From: Nocardioides perillae
GTDB taxonomy: Bacteria > Actinomycetota > Actinomycetes > Propionibacteriales > Nocardioidaceae
Direction: 5' to 3'
DNA: 64,000 nt
Assembly (NCBI RefSeq): GCF_013409425.1
Contig: NZ_JACCAC010000001.1
Span: 1-64,000, forward strand
The position numbers and the translations under genes were made by a program. This document shows, piece after piece, positions 1-9,136 of this stretch (positions within the stretch are counted from its first letter, which is position 1; each line of letters begins with the position of its first letter). Below the pieces are notes generated by a model, which did not search any database, was not told where the DNA came from, and was given only the letters and a program-made list of their open reading frames with translations.

Positions 1-323
1 TGGGCCTCGAACTCGGCGGTCGCCTTGTCGGTGAGCACCTCGGCGACCTGCTCGCGGAACTGCGGCATCTGCTCGCCCTCGAGGAGGTCGGGCCCGAAGG
101 TGCCGATGCGCAGCAGGAACTGCTCGGCCTGCGCCATCACGCGGTCGCGCTGGGCCTGCACGTCGTCGGCTCGGCCACGGCGCTCCCAGAGCACCACGCC
201 GAGCGCGACGACGCCCGCGAGGAGGGCGAGCGCGAGGACGCCGGTGAGGACCCGGCGCGCGCGGGCGCCCCGCGGTCCGCCGGTCAGCGGCCGCTCTCGG
301 TCATCGGCTGGAGGAACAGCCAC
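1..323 (-). CDS. Mce-associated (Mas-type) membrane protein, 5' part only
   Basis: The start of a protein that runs off the left edge of the window. The reading frame gives a basic N-terminus (ARARR), one hydrophobic segment rich in V/L/A/G that ends in LWERR, and then a charged helical stretch (DVQAQRDRVMAQAEQFLLRI). This is the usual layout of the small Mce-associated proteins encoded just after mceF: an N-terminal anchor and an extracytoplasmic alpha/beta domain. The start is uncertain. A GTG at 323 would overlap the end of mceF by 40 bases, and a CTG at 288 is another option. Mas proteins are thought to stabilise or accessorise Mce lipid transporters, so the role here rests on position and topology, not on a complete domain. 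Confidence 0.6.
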   Translation of the reverse strand, partial: MAVPPADDRERPLTGGPRGARARRVLTGVLALALLAGVVALGVVLWERRGRADDVQAQRDRVMAQAEQFLLRIGTFGPDLLEGEQMPQFREQVAEVLTDKATAEFEA

Positions 324-1567
324 TTCCAGGACTCCTTCCCGAGGCTCCGGGGGGCGAGGCTACCGGCGGACCGGTCCTGCGCCGCCTCGGCACCCCAGGT
401 GAAGGAGCCGGTGGTGCGGTCGTAGCTGCCGACCACGCTGGCCGGGTCGTAGGAGGCCGCCGCCCGCGGGGCGTTCTGCGCGCCGCGCGCGTTGGTGACC
501 GAGGCCGGCTCGGTGCAGCGCGCGCGCTCGTTCATCGCGCGGTTGCCGCGGTCGTCGGGAGTGCGTCGGTCGGTGCTCTCGTAGCCCTGGGTGCACAGCG
601 GCGCCTCGGTGAGGATGAGGCCGAAGTGGGCGTCGTAGAGGCCCTGCGGGTTCTTGTCGACGACGGTGTAGCCGCCCTCGACGACGTAGGGGTAGAGCAC
701 CAGCAGCTGCTGGATGCCGTCGAGGCGGCGCACGACCACCTCGCCCGTGGTGACCAGGTTGTCGATCAGCCCGGCGAGGTCGACCTCGTTCTGCTGCAGG
801 AAGGTGCGGACCTCGGTGACCGACGCGCCGCCGGTGTCGATGAGGCGGCGCAGGTCGCGGTCGCTGGCGCGCAGCGTGCCGGTGAACAGCGACAGGTCGC
901 GGGCGAAGGTGCGCAGCGCGCTCGCGGAGGCGACCTGGCCCTTGAGCACGACGTTGCTGTCCTCGAGCAGCGCCGTGGTGACGTCGAAGTTGTCGTTGGC
1001 GGTCTCGATGAAGGAGTTGCCGGTGTCGATGATCTGCTGCAGCGCCTGCCCGGTGCCCTCGAAGGCGGTGCCGAGCTCGAGGATCGTCGTGCGCAGCGAC
1101 TCCTGGTCGACCGAGGTGACGGTGTTGGACAGGTTGGTCAGCAGCTGGGTCGTCGAGATCGGCACCGCGGTGTCGTCCTCGGCGATCTCGGAATCGTCCT
1201 CGAGGTAGGGCCCGTCGTCGGAGCGCGGCTGCAGCTCGACGTACTGCTCACCCACGGCCGAGCGGTTGCCCACGAGGGCGACCGCGTCGGCGGGGATCTC
1301 GTCGTTGTCCTCCTCGATGCGCAGGTGCACGTCGACGCCCTCGTCGGTGAGCACGAGCCGCTCGACGTCGCCGACGCCCACGCCGCGGTAGGTGACCTCG
1401 GCGCCCGCGAAGATGCCGCCGGCCTCGTCGAAGTGGGCGACCACGGTGTAGGTGCGGTCGACCACGAGCCGGTCGAGCTGGGCGTAGCGCGCACCGACGT
1501 AGCTCACGCCGAGCAGCGTGATGATCGCGAAGACCAGCAGCTGGACCTTCGTGCGACGGGTGATCAC
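284..1567 (-). CDS. mceF: MceF, MCE/MlaD-domain lipid-transport subunit
   Basis: Sixth MCE subunit of the operon, 427 aa. An N-terminal membrane anchor (LLVFAIITLLGVSYVG, about residues 8-24) precedes an MCE domain (about 40-120, with the typical VTYRGVGVGDVERL strand and a VGEQYVEL motif) and a long helical region (about 150-330). Six such subunits are believed to form a hydrophobic tunnel from the cell surface to the YrbE permease. The GTG start overlaps the stop of mceE by four bases (GTGA), which supports this start over longer in-frame extensions. The C-terminus is about 100 residues of low-complexity, Arg/Ala-rich sequence. Letters A-F are given by operon order, so the letter is less certain than the family. 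Confidence 0.9.
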   Translation of the reverse strand: MITRRTKVQLLVFAIITLLGVSYVGARYAQLDRLVVDRTYTVVAHFDEAGGIFAGAEVTYRGVGVGDVERLVLTDEGVDVHLRIEEDNDEIPADAVALVGNRSAVGEQYVELQPRSDDGPYLEDDSEIAEDDTAVPISTTQLLTNLSNTVTSVDQESLRTTILELGTAFEGTGQALQQIIDTGNSFIETANDNFDVTTALLEDSNVVLKGQVASASALRTFARDLSLFTGTLRASDRDLRRLIDTGGASVTEVRTFLQQNEVDLAGLIDNLVTTGEVVVRRLDGIQQLLVLYPYVVEGGYTVVDKNPQGLYDAHFGLILTEAPLCTQGYESTDRRTPDDRGNRAMNERARCTEPASVTNARGAQNAPRAAASYDPASVVGSYDRTTGSFTWGAEAAQDRSAGSLAPRSLGKESWKWLFLQPMTESGR

Positions 1568-3036
1568 TGGGTCACCATCCCGGGGACGAGGAGGCGGACG
1601 AGGTCGGGGTCGTACGACGCCAGGCCGGTCGGCGCCGCCGTGCGGGCGGCCTGGCCGTCGGCGCCGAACGGGGCGGAGCGGAAGAGGCCGAGCAGGCCGC
1701 CCCCACCGCTCGCGCTGCCGCCCGAGCTCGACGAGCCGCCCAACCCGGGCAGCGGCAGGCCCGGCAGGCCGGGCACCTCCGGCAGCGGCAGGCCGCCGCC
1801 ACCCCCGCCACCACCACCGCAGTTCGGCAGCATCGGGAAGGCCTTGCACAGCGAGCCCGTGACGGCACCGGTGAGGGCGCCCAGGCAGGCCGCGGGGTCC
1901 TGCGACTGCAGGCACTTCTGCACGGCGTTGAGCGCGCCCTGGCAGAGGCTCTCGAGGTCGATGGGCAGGCCCTCGCGGATCTCGGCCGGCAGCTCCTCGA
2001 GGCGCACGCACTCGTCGGGCAGGCCCGGCGGGTTCGCGAGCAGGTCGTCGAGCTTCAGGTCGAGGTCGATGGCGAGGTTGGTGTAGTCGCCCATGTGCAG
2101 GTTGCGGGCGACCTGCGGGTCGCGGCCGACCACCTCGTCGACGAAGGGGTAGGTCAGGAAGACCTGGAAGGCCTTGGCGAAGTCGTCACCGGCATTCGCG
2201 AGCTGGGTCAGCACCGGGTCGAGCGAGCGCAGCGAGGCGATGGTGTCGGCCTTGGTGCGCTGGATGACCCGCACCCCGATGTCGCCGAGGCGGTTGAGCG
2301 ACTCGAGCATCTTCACCAGGTCGGCGCGCTGGGAGTCGATCGACGCGATCGCGCTGGGCAGCTCGTCGAGGGCAGCGTCGATCGTGCCCTGCTCCTGCTG
2401 GATGCTGCGGGCCAGCGCGTCGATCGACTCGATCGCGTCGACGATCTCGGTCTTGCGGTCGTCGAGCTGACCGGTGAAGCCCTCGAGCTGGCGCAGCACC
2501 GAGCGCACGGAGCCCTCGCGGCCCTCGAGCGCGTTGGCGAGCTCGACGTTGATGGTCTTCAGCTGCGCGACGCCGCCGCCGTTGAGCACGAGGCTGAGCG
2601 CACCGAAGACCTCCTCGATCTCAGGGTTGCGGCCCGTGCGCGAGAGCGGGATGACCGCCCCGGTCTCGAGCGGCTCGGCGCTCGCGCCGGCCTCGGGGGC
2701 GGCGAGCTCGACGAACTTCTCGCCGAGCAGGCTGGTCTGGCGGATCTTGGCGACCGCGTTGGCGGGCAGGTCGGTGCCCTCGCGGACCTCGAGCACGACC
2801 TCTGCGGTGTAGCCGTCGAGGCGCACGTCGCGGACCATGCCGACGCTGACGTCGTTGACCTTGACCGTCGACTGGGGCACCAGGTCGAGGACGTCGGTGA
2901 ACTGCACCGTCACCTCGATGGGCTCGTCGCCGACGTCGGCCCCACCGGGCAGCGGCAGGTCGTAGACGGAGAACTCGCACGCGCTCAGCGCGAGCGCGCC
3001 GACCAGCGTGAGCAGGACTGCCTTCAGGCGGTTCAC
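1564..3036 (-). CDS. mceE: MceE-type lipoprotein subunit of the Mce transporter
   Basis: The lipoprotein member of the MCE set (LprK-like), 490 aa. It has a short basic N-terminus, a hydrophobic core and a lipobox LSAC near residue 20, so it is probably lipid-anchored after cleavage. The MCE domain follows (about 40-120, with VKVNDVSVGMVRDV and LLGEKFVEL), then a helical domain with several coiled segments to about 330. Near residue 395 a cysteine precedes a run of nine glycines. The rest is a Pro/Gly/Ser-rich tail. The GTG start overlaps the mceD stop by four bases, as at most junctions in this operon. In six-subunit actinobacterial mce operons the lipoprotein is usually the fifth gene, as it is here. 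Confidence 0.9.
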   Translation of the reverse strand: MNRLKAVLLTLVGALALSACEFSVYDLPLPGGADVGDEPIEVTVQFTDVLDLVPQSTVKVNDVSVGMVRDVRLDGYTAEVVLEVREGTDLPANAVAKIRQTSLLGEKFVELAAPEAGASAEPLETGAVIPLSRTGRNPEIEEVFGALSLVLNGGGVAQLKTINVELANALEGREGSVRSVLRQLEGFTGQLDDRKTEIVDAIESIDALARSIQQEQGTIDAALDELPSAIASIDSQRADLVKMLESLNRLGDIGVRVIQRTKADTIASLRSLDPVLTQLANAGDDFAKAFQVFLTYPFVDEVVGRDPQVARNLHMGDYTNLAIDLDLKLDDLLANPPGLPDECVRLEELPAEIREGLPIDLESLCQGALNAVQKCLQSQDPAACLGALTGAVTGSLCKAFPMLPNCGGGGGGGGGLPLPEVPGLPGLPLPGLGGSSSSGGSASGGGGLLGLFRSAPFGADGQAARTAAPTGLASYDPDLVRLLVPGMVTQ

Positions 3037-4208
3037 GACGAGGCCTCCACCAGGCCGAGCAGGGACAGGTCGAAGCGGTCCTGGGCGGGCGCGGTCGCGC
3101 CTCCCTGACCGAAGGCCGCCGAGCGGTTGCGGCCCAGCGCTCCCCGCAGCGCGTCGCACACGCCCTCGGCGCCCTGCACCTGCCCGAGCTGCGTGCAGAG
3201 GTAGAGCGTGGGGTCCTGCTGCAGCTGCTGGAACAGGAACCCGGCGTTCGAGCGGGTGTCGAGCGTGCCGGCCTGCGGGTTGTAGGTGAGGCCGAGGTTG
3301 TTGAGCGCCGTGGGCGCCACCTTGAGGATCTCGTCGACCGCGTCGCGCTGGCGCACCAGGATCTGGGTGACCCGTCGCAGGCCCTTGATGTCGCGCCCGA
3401 GCACGGCCCGGTTGTCGGCGACGAAGCGCTTGACCTCCGCGAGGGCGGTGCCGAGGTTGCTCAACGAGGCGGCGAGCTCCTGCCGCTCGTCGGCCAGGAG
3501 GGTGGAGACCTGCGCCAGCGACTGGTTGAACTCGCGGACGGTGGTGTCGTTCTCGGCGAGGGTCTCGACGAACTGGCCGAGCTGGCGCGTGGCGCCGAAG
3601 AGCTCCTCCTTGTTGTCCTCGAGTGTCGCCGAGAGGTCGGAGAAGTCGTTGATGGTCTGGTTGAAGGCCTCACCCTGACCGGCGAACTGCTCCGCGGTCT
3701 GCACGAGGAGGTCGGACAGCGCCCCCTCTTTGTTGGCCCCGTCGGGACCGAGCGCGACGTTGAGGTCGTCGAGGCTGGCGTAGATCTGGTCGAGCTCGAC
3801 CGGCACGCCCGTCTGCTCCACGCCGATCTCGGCGTCGTCCGCGAGGACCGCTCCCCCGTCGTAGGCGGGGGCCAGCTGGACGTAGCGGTCGCCGACGATG
3901 CTCGGCGCCACGATCAGCGCCTGGGCGTCGGCGGGCACCTCGACGTCGGCGTCGTAGACCATCTCGACCTCGACCTCGGTGCCGGCGGGCGTCACCCGGA
4001 CGACCTCGCCGACCGGGACGCCGAGGACGCGCACGTCGGAGCCCTCGTAGACCGAGATGGCGCGCGGGAAGAGCGCGGTGACCGTCTTGCGGTCGTCGCC
4101 GCCGATCAGCGTCAGCCCGGCGGCCACGACGAGCGCGAGCACCACCAGCGGCACCAGCAGGCGCGGCAGCGAGCCCACGACGGAGGAAGGAGTCGCCATG
4201 TCAGCCAC
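3033..4208 (-). CDS. mceD: MceD, MCE/MlaD-domain subunit
   Basis: MCE-family subunit of 391 aa with one N-terminal transmembrane anchor (LLVPLVVLALVVAAGLTLIGG, about 17-37), an MCE domain (about 45-120, containing VLGVPVGEV and VGDRYVQLAP) and a long helical region that would form part of the tunnel. The ATG at 4208 overlaps the end of mceC by eight bases. An in-frame ATG at 4199 would instead start just beyond the mceC stop and cannot be excluded. Its C-terminal 50 residues are Ala/Gly-rich with no recognised motif. The position letter comes from operon order. Confidence 0.88.
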   Translation of the reverse strand: MADMATPSSVVGSLPRLLVPLVVLALVVAAGLTLIGGDDRKTVTALFPRAISVYEGSDVRVLGVPVGEVVRVTPAGTEVEVEMVYDADVEVPADAQALIVAPSIVGDRYVQLAPAYDGGAVLADDAEIGVEQTGVPVELDQIYASLDDLNVALGPDGANKEGALSDLLVQTAEQFAGQGEAFNQTINDFSDLSATLEDNKEELFGATRQLGQFVETLAENDTTVREFNQSLAQVSTLLADERQELAASLSNLGTALAEVKRFVADNRAVLGRDIKGLRRVTQILVRQRDAVDEILKVAPTALNNLGLTYNPQAGTLDTRSNAGFLFQQLQQDPTLYLCTQLGQVQGAEGVCDALRGALGRNRSAAFGQGGATAPAQDRFDLSLLGLVEASS

Positions 4209-5169
4209 CAGCCTGCGGGACGGATGCGGGGAAGTTCTGGATGAAGGTGTCGAACCACGGCCCGGTGCCGAGCGTGTTGGCGAACACCCGGTAGAAGGGC
4301 GCCATCAGCCGCAGGCTGTCGTCGAGGTTGTCCTCGTTCTTCAGCAGCAGCTGCACGACGCCCTCGAGCTCCTGCAGCGCCGGCTTGAGGTCGGCGCGGC
4401 TCTGGCGGACCAGCGCAGTGAGCTCGGTCGACATCCGCGTCGTCGAGACCAGCAGGCGGCGCACCACCTCGCGACGCTCGACCAGCGCGCGGAAGAGGAC
4501 GTCGGCGTCCTCCATCAGCCCGATGATGTCCTGGTCGCGCTCGTCGAGCACGCGGGAGACGTCGGTGAGGCTCTCCAGCAGCGACCCGATCTGGTCGTCC
4601 TTGGCGGCAAGGTTCTGCGAGAGCCGCGACAGCCCGCTGAGCGCGCCGCGGAACTCCTCGGGGCTGTTGCGCCCCAGGTCGGCGAGTGTGGTCAGCGACG
4701 CCGCGAGCTGGTCGGTGTCGATGCGGCCCGCGGTGTCGGCGAGGCCCTCGAAGGCCTGCACCACGTCGTAGGGCGAACTGGTGCGCTCGACGGGGATCTC
4801 CGTGCCCTCCTCGAGCCGGCCCTCCCCGCGGGGCTCGACGGCGAGGAACATGTCGCCGAGCAGCGTCTTGACCTTGATGGCCGCCCCCGTCTCGGTGCCG
4901 AGGTCGGCCGGCTCCTCGACGCGGAACTCGACCTTGACCTCGCCCTCCTCGAGCTCGATGCCCTGCACCGTGCCGACGCGCACGCCGGCGAGGCGCACCT
5001 CGTCGTTGACCTTGAGGCCGCCCGCCTCGGAGAAGGCGGCGTAGTAGGTGTCGCCGCCGCCGATCAGCGGCAGGTCGTCGGCGCGGAACGCCGCGGCCAG
5101 CAGGCCGACCAGCACGACGATGCTGACGAGCCCGATGATGACCGGGTTGCGCTCACGGAACGGTCTCAT
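4201..5169 (-). CDS. mceC: MceC, MCE/MlaD-domain subunit (short form)
   Basis: MCE-family subunit, 322 aa, the shortest full-length member in the operon. It starts MRPFRERNPV, followed by a transmembrane segment (IIGLVSIVVLVGLLAAAF) and an MCE domain (about 35-115, with VRLAGVRVGTV and LLGDMFLAVEP). A helical tunnel-forming region follows. It lacks the long low-complexity tail found on MceE and MceF. The start overlaps the mceB stop by four bases (ATGA at 5166-5169). Function is inferred from family and operon: one of six subunits delivering lipid substrates (fatty acids or sterols in studied species) to the YrbE permease pair. Confidence 0.9.
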   Translation of the reverse strand: MRPFRERNPVIIGLVSIVVLVGLLAAAFRADDLPLIGGGDTYYAAFSEAGGLKVNDEVRLAGVRVGTVQGIELEEGEVKVEFRVEEPADLGTETGAAIKVKTLLGDMFLAVEPRGEGRLEEGTEIPVERTSSPYDVVQAFEGLADTAGRIDTDQLAASLTTLADLGRNSPEEFRGALSGLSRLSQNLAAKDDQIGSLLESLTDVSRVLDERDQDIIGLMEDADVLFRALVERREVVRRLLVSTTRMSTELTALVRQSRADLKPALQELEGVVQLLLKNEDNLDDSLRLMAPFYRVFANTLGTGPWFDTFIQNFPASVPQAGG

Positions 5170-6215
5170 CCGAGGTCACACCTCTCGGGGGCGCGGGTGC
5201 CGGGGACGGGGTAGCGGATCGTGCCGAGGTCCTGACCGGCGAGCGACACGTCGGCGCGGAACTGGCACAGGAAGAAGTTGAAGTAGGAGCCGTAGATCGC
5301 CGTGCGCCCGATCTTCTCGAGCTTGATCGGCAGCACCTGCATGGCCCGGTCGAGCTCGGCCTTGTTGGCCGGCTCGTTGAGGTTGCCGGCGAAGCGGCGC
5401 AGCTCACGGACGTCCTCGACGAAGGGCTCGCGGATGCCGTCCACCAGGTCGGCGGTCTCGACCGAGAGCGCGCTGATCTGGTCGAGCGAGCCCAGGATCG
5501 CCTCGCGGTCGTCCTTCAGGCCCCCGACGAGCTGACGGAAGTTGATGATCAGCCGCGACAGCTCGTCGTCGCGGTCGCTGATGCGCGTCAGCACGTCGTC
5601 GAGGTTGGTGATGAGGCTGCTGATGACCTCGTCGCGGTCGGCGAGCGTGTCGGTGAGCGAGGCGGTGTTGGCCAGCAGGCTCTCGACCGTGCCGCCCTCG
5701 CCCTGGAAGACCTGGACGATCTCGTAGGACAACCGGTTGACGTCGGCCGGCGACAGCGCCTGGAAGAGCGGCTTGAAGCCGTTGAAGAGCACCGTCAGGT
5801 CCAGCGCCGGGGCCGTGCGCTCGACCGGGATGGTCGCGCCGGCCTCGAGCTCGGCGGCGTCGCCGATGCCGTCGGTCAGCGAGATGTAGCGCTGGCCCAC
5901 GAGGTTGCGGTAGCGCACCGTCGCGTTGGTCGCGCCGGTGACCGGCGTCCCCTCCGCGACGCTGAAGGTGAGCACCGCGCGGTCGCCGCGCAGCTCGATC
6001 TCCTCGACCGTGCCCACCTTGACGCCCGCGACGCGCACGTCGTCGCCCTCCACGACGCCGGTCACGTCGGTGAAGACGGCGCGGAAGGGACGGGACTCGC
6101 CGAAGGTGATGTTGCCGATGAGGATGACCAGCAGCGAGGTCGCCAGCGTGGTCGTGACGATGAAGACGAGCAGCCGCGTGGCGTCGGCAGCGGTCTTCTG
6201 GTCCAGCAGCTTCAT
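5166..6215 (-). CDS. mceB: MceB, MCE/MlaD-domain subunit
   Basis: MCE-family subunit, 349 aa. An N-terminal anchor (LLVFIVTTTLATSLLVILIG, about 15-34) is followed by an MCE domain (about 40-125, with VRVAGVKVGTVEEI and LVGQRYISL) and a helical C-terminal domain. The ATG at 6215 overlaps the TGA of mceA (ATGA, 6212-6215), which fixes the start. The frame is open further upstream, but that stretch lies inside mceA and has no membrane anchor. The conserved ending around residues 320-345 includes a cysteine (FFLCQF) often seen near the C-terminus of MceB proteins. Confidence 0.9.
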   Translation of the reverse strand: MKLLDQKTAADATRLLVFIVTTTLATSLLVILIGNITFGESRPFRAVFTDVTGVVEGDDVRVAGVKVGTVEEIELRGDRAVLTFSVAEGTPVTGATNATVRYRNLVGQRYISLTDGIGDAAELEAGATIPVERTAPALDLTVLFNGFKPLFQALSPADVNRLSYEIVQVFQGEGGTVESLLANTASLTDTLADRDEVISSLITNLDDVLTRISDRDDELSRLIINFRQLVGGLKDDREAILGSLDQISALSVETADLVDGIREPFVEDVRELRRFAGNLNEPANKAELDRAMQVLPIKLEKIGRTAIYGSYFNFFLCQFRADVSLAGQDLGTIRYPVPGTRAPERCDLG

Positions 6216-7504
6216 CGCACCGACACCTCCGCACCTCGGGCCATGGGTCCGACGAGGAGCACGCCGAGGTCGGGCACCTCGTCCTCGCCCACGCCCAGGA
6301 CGGGCGCGAGCAGCGTCTTCAGCAGGCCGGCCTCGGCGAGGCTGCCGACGTACTGGCCGGGGTCGACGACAGGCGTCCCGTCGGCCGCGAAGCCGGGGGC
6401 GACGCGAGTCGTGCCCTTGCCGGTCGGCTCGTCGACGCCGTCGTCGAAGGCCGGCTGGTCGAAGGGGTTCTGCTGGTTGAACGGCGGGTTGGGCAGCGTG
6501 CCGCAGTAGGGCCCGCGGTCCTCGCCGTAGCGCGGCTTGTCGCGCTCGAAGTAGCGCCGCGGCTGGTTCGGGATCAGCTCGAGGTTGATGTGCAGGGTGT
6601 AGCCGCGGAAGGCCTGCGCCTGCCGGGCACCCGCCCCCACGATGCCGGTCGCCAGGCACGGGAACTCCGGGGCGTAGCGCGCGAGCGTGCGCAGCTGGGG
6701 CACGCTCACCTCGCCGACGCGCACCAGCCGGGACTCGTTGCGGGTGAGGAAGCCGCGGGTGAAGTCGGAGAAGGCGGACACGTCGGTGAACAGCGCGCGC
6801 AGCTTGGCCTCGCGGCCCTCGAGCGTGCCGGTCGTGACGATCTGGTCACGCAGGATCTGCGCCACCTCGGGGAGGATGTCGCGGTAGACGTCGGAGGTGC
6901 GCGCGGTGAGCGCCAGGTCGTCGACGAAGAGCGGGATCTGCGGGTTGACCTTGCGCAGGTAGCCGTCGAGGGTCTCGAGGTTCTCGCCGAGCAGCTCGCC
7001 GCGACCCTCCAGCGCGGTCGAGACCGCGTTGAGGGTGTTGTTGAGCTGGATCGGCTGGACCGTCTGCAGCAGGGGGTAGAGGTCGGCGAGCACCTTCTCG
7101 ACCTCGATGGAGACCTCGGTCTGGGTGATGCGGTCGCCGGGCTCGATCGGGCTGCTGCTGGCGTCCTCGGGCACCTGCAGCGACACGAACTTCTCGCCGA
7201 ACAGCGTCTTGGGCAGGATCCGAGCGGTGACGTCGGCGGGGATGATCTCGCGCCGCTCGGGGAAGAGGCCGAGCGTGAGCTCGGCGTTGCCCTCGTCGTC
7301 GAGCGCCCGGCGCTCGATGACCTCGCCCACGATGACGCCGCGGATCTTCACGTCGGCGCGCTCGGGCAGCTGCAGGCCGATCTTGGAGGTCTGGAGGGTC
7401 ACCTCGTCGTAGTCGGTGAACTGCTTGGTGAAGACGGCGTAGGTCAAGTAGACCGACGCCACCAGCATCGCCACGAACACGGTGCCCAGCACCCGGAACT
7501 TCAT
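6212..7504 (-). CDS. mceA: MceA, first MCE/MlaD-domain subunit
   Basis: First MCE subunit, 430 aa. It starts MKFRVLGTVF with an immediate transmembrane anchor, then an MCE domain (about 35-120) with VKIRGVIVGEVIE and the classic LFGEKFVSL motif, a helical tunnel region (about 150-300) and an extracytoplasmic tail with two cysteines (PCLATG, PYCGTL) that could form a disulphide. The ATG lies seven bases beyond the stop of the second YrbE permease gene, so the operon order permease-permease-MceA is standard. MceA paralogues in mycobacteria were first noticed as cell-entry proteins. The family role is now taken to be lipid import. Confidence 0.92.
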   Translation of the reverse strand: MKFRVLGTVFVAMLVASVYLTYAVFTKQFTDYDEVTLQTSKIGLQLPERADVKIRGVIVGEVIERRALDDEGNAELTLGLFPERREIIPADVTARILPKTLFGEKFVSLQVPEDASSSPIEPGDRITQTEVSIEVEKVLADLYPLLQTVQPIQLNNTLNAVSTALEGRGELLGENLETLDGYLRKVNPQIPLFVDDLALTARTSDVYRDILPEVAQILRDQIVTTGTLEGREAKLRALFTDVSAFSDFTRGFLTRNESRLVRVGEVSVPQLRTLARYAPEFPCLATGIVGAGARQAQAFRGYTLHINLELIPNQPRRYFERDKPRYGEDRGPYCGTLPNPPFNQQNPFDQPAFDDGVDEPTGKGTTRVAPGFAADGTPVVDPGQYVGSLAEAGLLKTLLAPVLGVGEDEVPDLGVLLVGPMARGAEVSVR

Positions 7505-7511
7505 CGCAGCC

Positions 7512-8339
7512 TCACCCGGCCAGTCGAACGGTCGTGTTGGCGCCCCAGATGGCCATCGACAGCAGCAGGTCGACGACGTTGATCGCGACGATGCTGGTGC
7601 GCACCGCCCGACCCACGGCCACACCCACGCCGGCGGGGCCTCCGGAGGCGTTGTAGCCGTGGTAGCAGTGGATCAGGATGACCGTCACCGCGAAGACCAG
7701 GACCTTGCCGAAGGACCACAGGACGTCCTCCGGTGGCAGGAACCGGTTGAAGTAGTAGTCGTAGGTGCCCGCGCTCTGGCCGTAGAACTGCGTGACGATC
7801 AGCCGGCTGGCGAAGTAGGACGACAGCAGCCCCACGACGTAGAGCGGGATGATCGCGATCAGGCCGCCGACCACGCGGGTGGCGACCAGGAACGGCATCG
7901 AGGGGATCGCCATCACCTCGAGGGCGTCGACCTCCTCGGAGATGCGCATCGCGCCGAGCTGGGCGGTGAAGCCGCAGCCGACCGTCGCGGCCAAGGCGAT
8001 GCCCGCCACGAGGGGGGCGATCTCGCGGGTGTTGAAGTAGGCCGAGACGAAGCCGGCGAAGGGCGCCGTGCCGATCTGGTCGAGCGCGGCGTAGCCGGAC
8101 AGTCCGACCTGGGCACCGGTGAAGAAGGTCATGCCGATGATGACGCCGACGGTGCCGCCGATGACCGCGAGCGCACCGGAGCCGAGGGCGACCTCGGCCA
8201 GGATGCGCAGGATCTCCTTGGGGTAGCGGGTGACCGAGCGCGGGACGGCGCGGAGCACGCCGATGTAGAAGGAGAGCTGGCCACCCAGGGTCCCGAGGGA
8301 CTCCAGGGGGCGGGCGGCGGTGGAGCGCAGGGAGGCCAT
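7512..8339 (-). CDS. yrbEB: YrbE/MlaE-type ABC permease, second subunit
   Basis: Integral-membrane permease of the MlaE/YrbE family, 275 aa with about five or six hydrophobic segments. The family signature lies near residues 150-190: ATVGCGFTAQLGAM followed by EEVDALEVM, the EExDAL coupling loop that contacts the ATPase. Together with the preceding permease it should form a heterodimer below the MceA-F tunnel. The ATG at 8339 lies four bases after the stop of the first permease. A Gly-rich loop near the C-terminus (GYNASGGPAGVGVAVGRAV) is typical of the family. Confidence 0.93.
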   Translation of the reverse strand: MASLRSTAARPLESLGTLGGQLSFYIGVLRAVPRSVTRYPKEILRILAEVALGSGALAVIGGTVGVIIGMTFFTGAQVGLSGYAALDQIGTAPFAGFVSAYFNTREIAPLVAGIALAATVGCGFTAQLGAMRISEEVDALEVMAIPSMPFLVATRVVGGLIAIIPLYVVGLLSSYFASRLIVTQFYGQSAGTYDYYFNRFLPPEDVLWSFGKVLVFAVTVILIHCYHGYNASGGPAGVGVAVGRAVRTSIVAINVVDLLLSMAIWGANTTVRLAG

Positions 8340-8343
8340 CGGA

Positions 8344-9129
8344 TCAGCCTGTCTTCGGGGGGACGATCTGGAGGTAGATCGTGCTCAGGACGAAGTTGAC
8401 GACGAAGAGCAGCAGGAAGGTGATGACCACCGACTGGTTCACCGCGTCGCCCACGCCCTTCGGGCCGCCGCCGGCGTTCATCCCCATGTAGCAGGCGACG
8501 ATCGCGGCGATGAAGCCGAAGACGAGGGCCTTGACCAGGCCGATCCACAGGTCGGGCAGCTGGGCCAGCGCGGTGAAGCTGGCGAGGTAGGCGCCCGGGG
8601 TGCCGTCCTGCAGCACGACGTTGAAGACGTAGCCGCCGGCCACGCCGACGACGGTGACCAGGCCGTTGAGGAAGAACGCCACCAGCATGCAGGCGAGCAC
8701 GCGGGGCACGACCAGGCGCTGGATCGGGTCGATGCCCAGCACCATCATGGCGTCGAGCTCTTCACGGATCTTGCGCGCGCCGAGGTCGGCGGCGATGGCC
8801 GAGCCGCCCGCGCCCGCGATCAGCAGCGCGGTCGCGATCGGGCCGGCCTGCTGGACGACCGCGAGCACCGAGGCCGAGCCGGTGAACGACTGGGCGCCGA
8901 ACTGCTTGATCAGGCCGCCGACCTGCAGCGCGATGACCGCGCCGAAGGGGATGGCGACGAGCGCGGTCGGCACGATGGTCACCGAGGCGATGAACCAGGC
9001 CTGCTGCAGGAACTCCCGCAGCTGGAAGGGGCGGCGGAACAGCGCACGGCCGACGTCGAGGCCGAACGCGAACAGCTTGCCCGTGGTCCCGAGGGGCTTG
9101 AGCGCCCGGGACGAGGTGATCGTGGCCAC
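8344..9129 (-). CDS. yrbEA: YrbE/MlaE-type ABC permease, first subunit
   Basis: MlaE/YrbE-family permease, 261 aa. The signature includes GAGGSAIAADLGARKI followed by EELDAMMVLG, then a typical Gly-rich segment near the C-terminus (MGMNAGGGPKGVGDAV). A GTG at 9129 is the likely start, eight bases beyond the ATPase gene. It forms the membrane domain of the importer with the next gene. The two permeases are clearly different from each other, as expected for an A/B pair rather than a recent duplication. Confidence 0.93.
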   Translation of the reverse strand: MATITSSRALKPLGTTGKLFAFGLDVGRALFRRPFQLREFLQQAWFIASVTIVPTALVAIPFGAVIALQVGGLIKQFGAQSFTGSASVLAVVQQAGPIATALLIAGAGGSAIAADLGARKIREELDAMMVLGIDPIQRLVVPRVLACMLVAFFLNGLVTVVGVAGGYVFNVVLQDGTPGAYLASFTALAQLPDLWIGLVKALVFGFIAAIVACYMGMNAGGGPKGVGDAVNQSVVITFLLLFVVNFVLSTIYLQIVPPKTG

Positions 9130-9136
9130 TGGTGTC

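Noticed and set aside
626..3108. Plus-strand open frames over the mce genes
   Set aside because: They are codon-position shadows of mceE, mceF and mceD, with Asp/Arg/Val-biased composition and no motifs.
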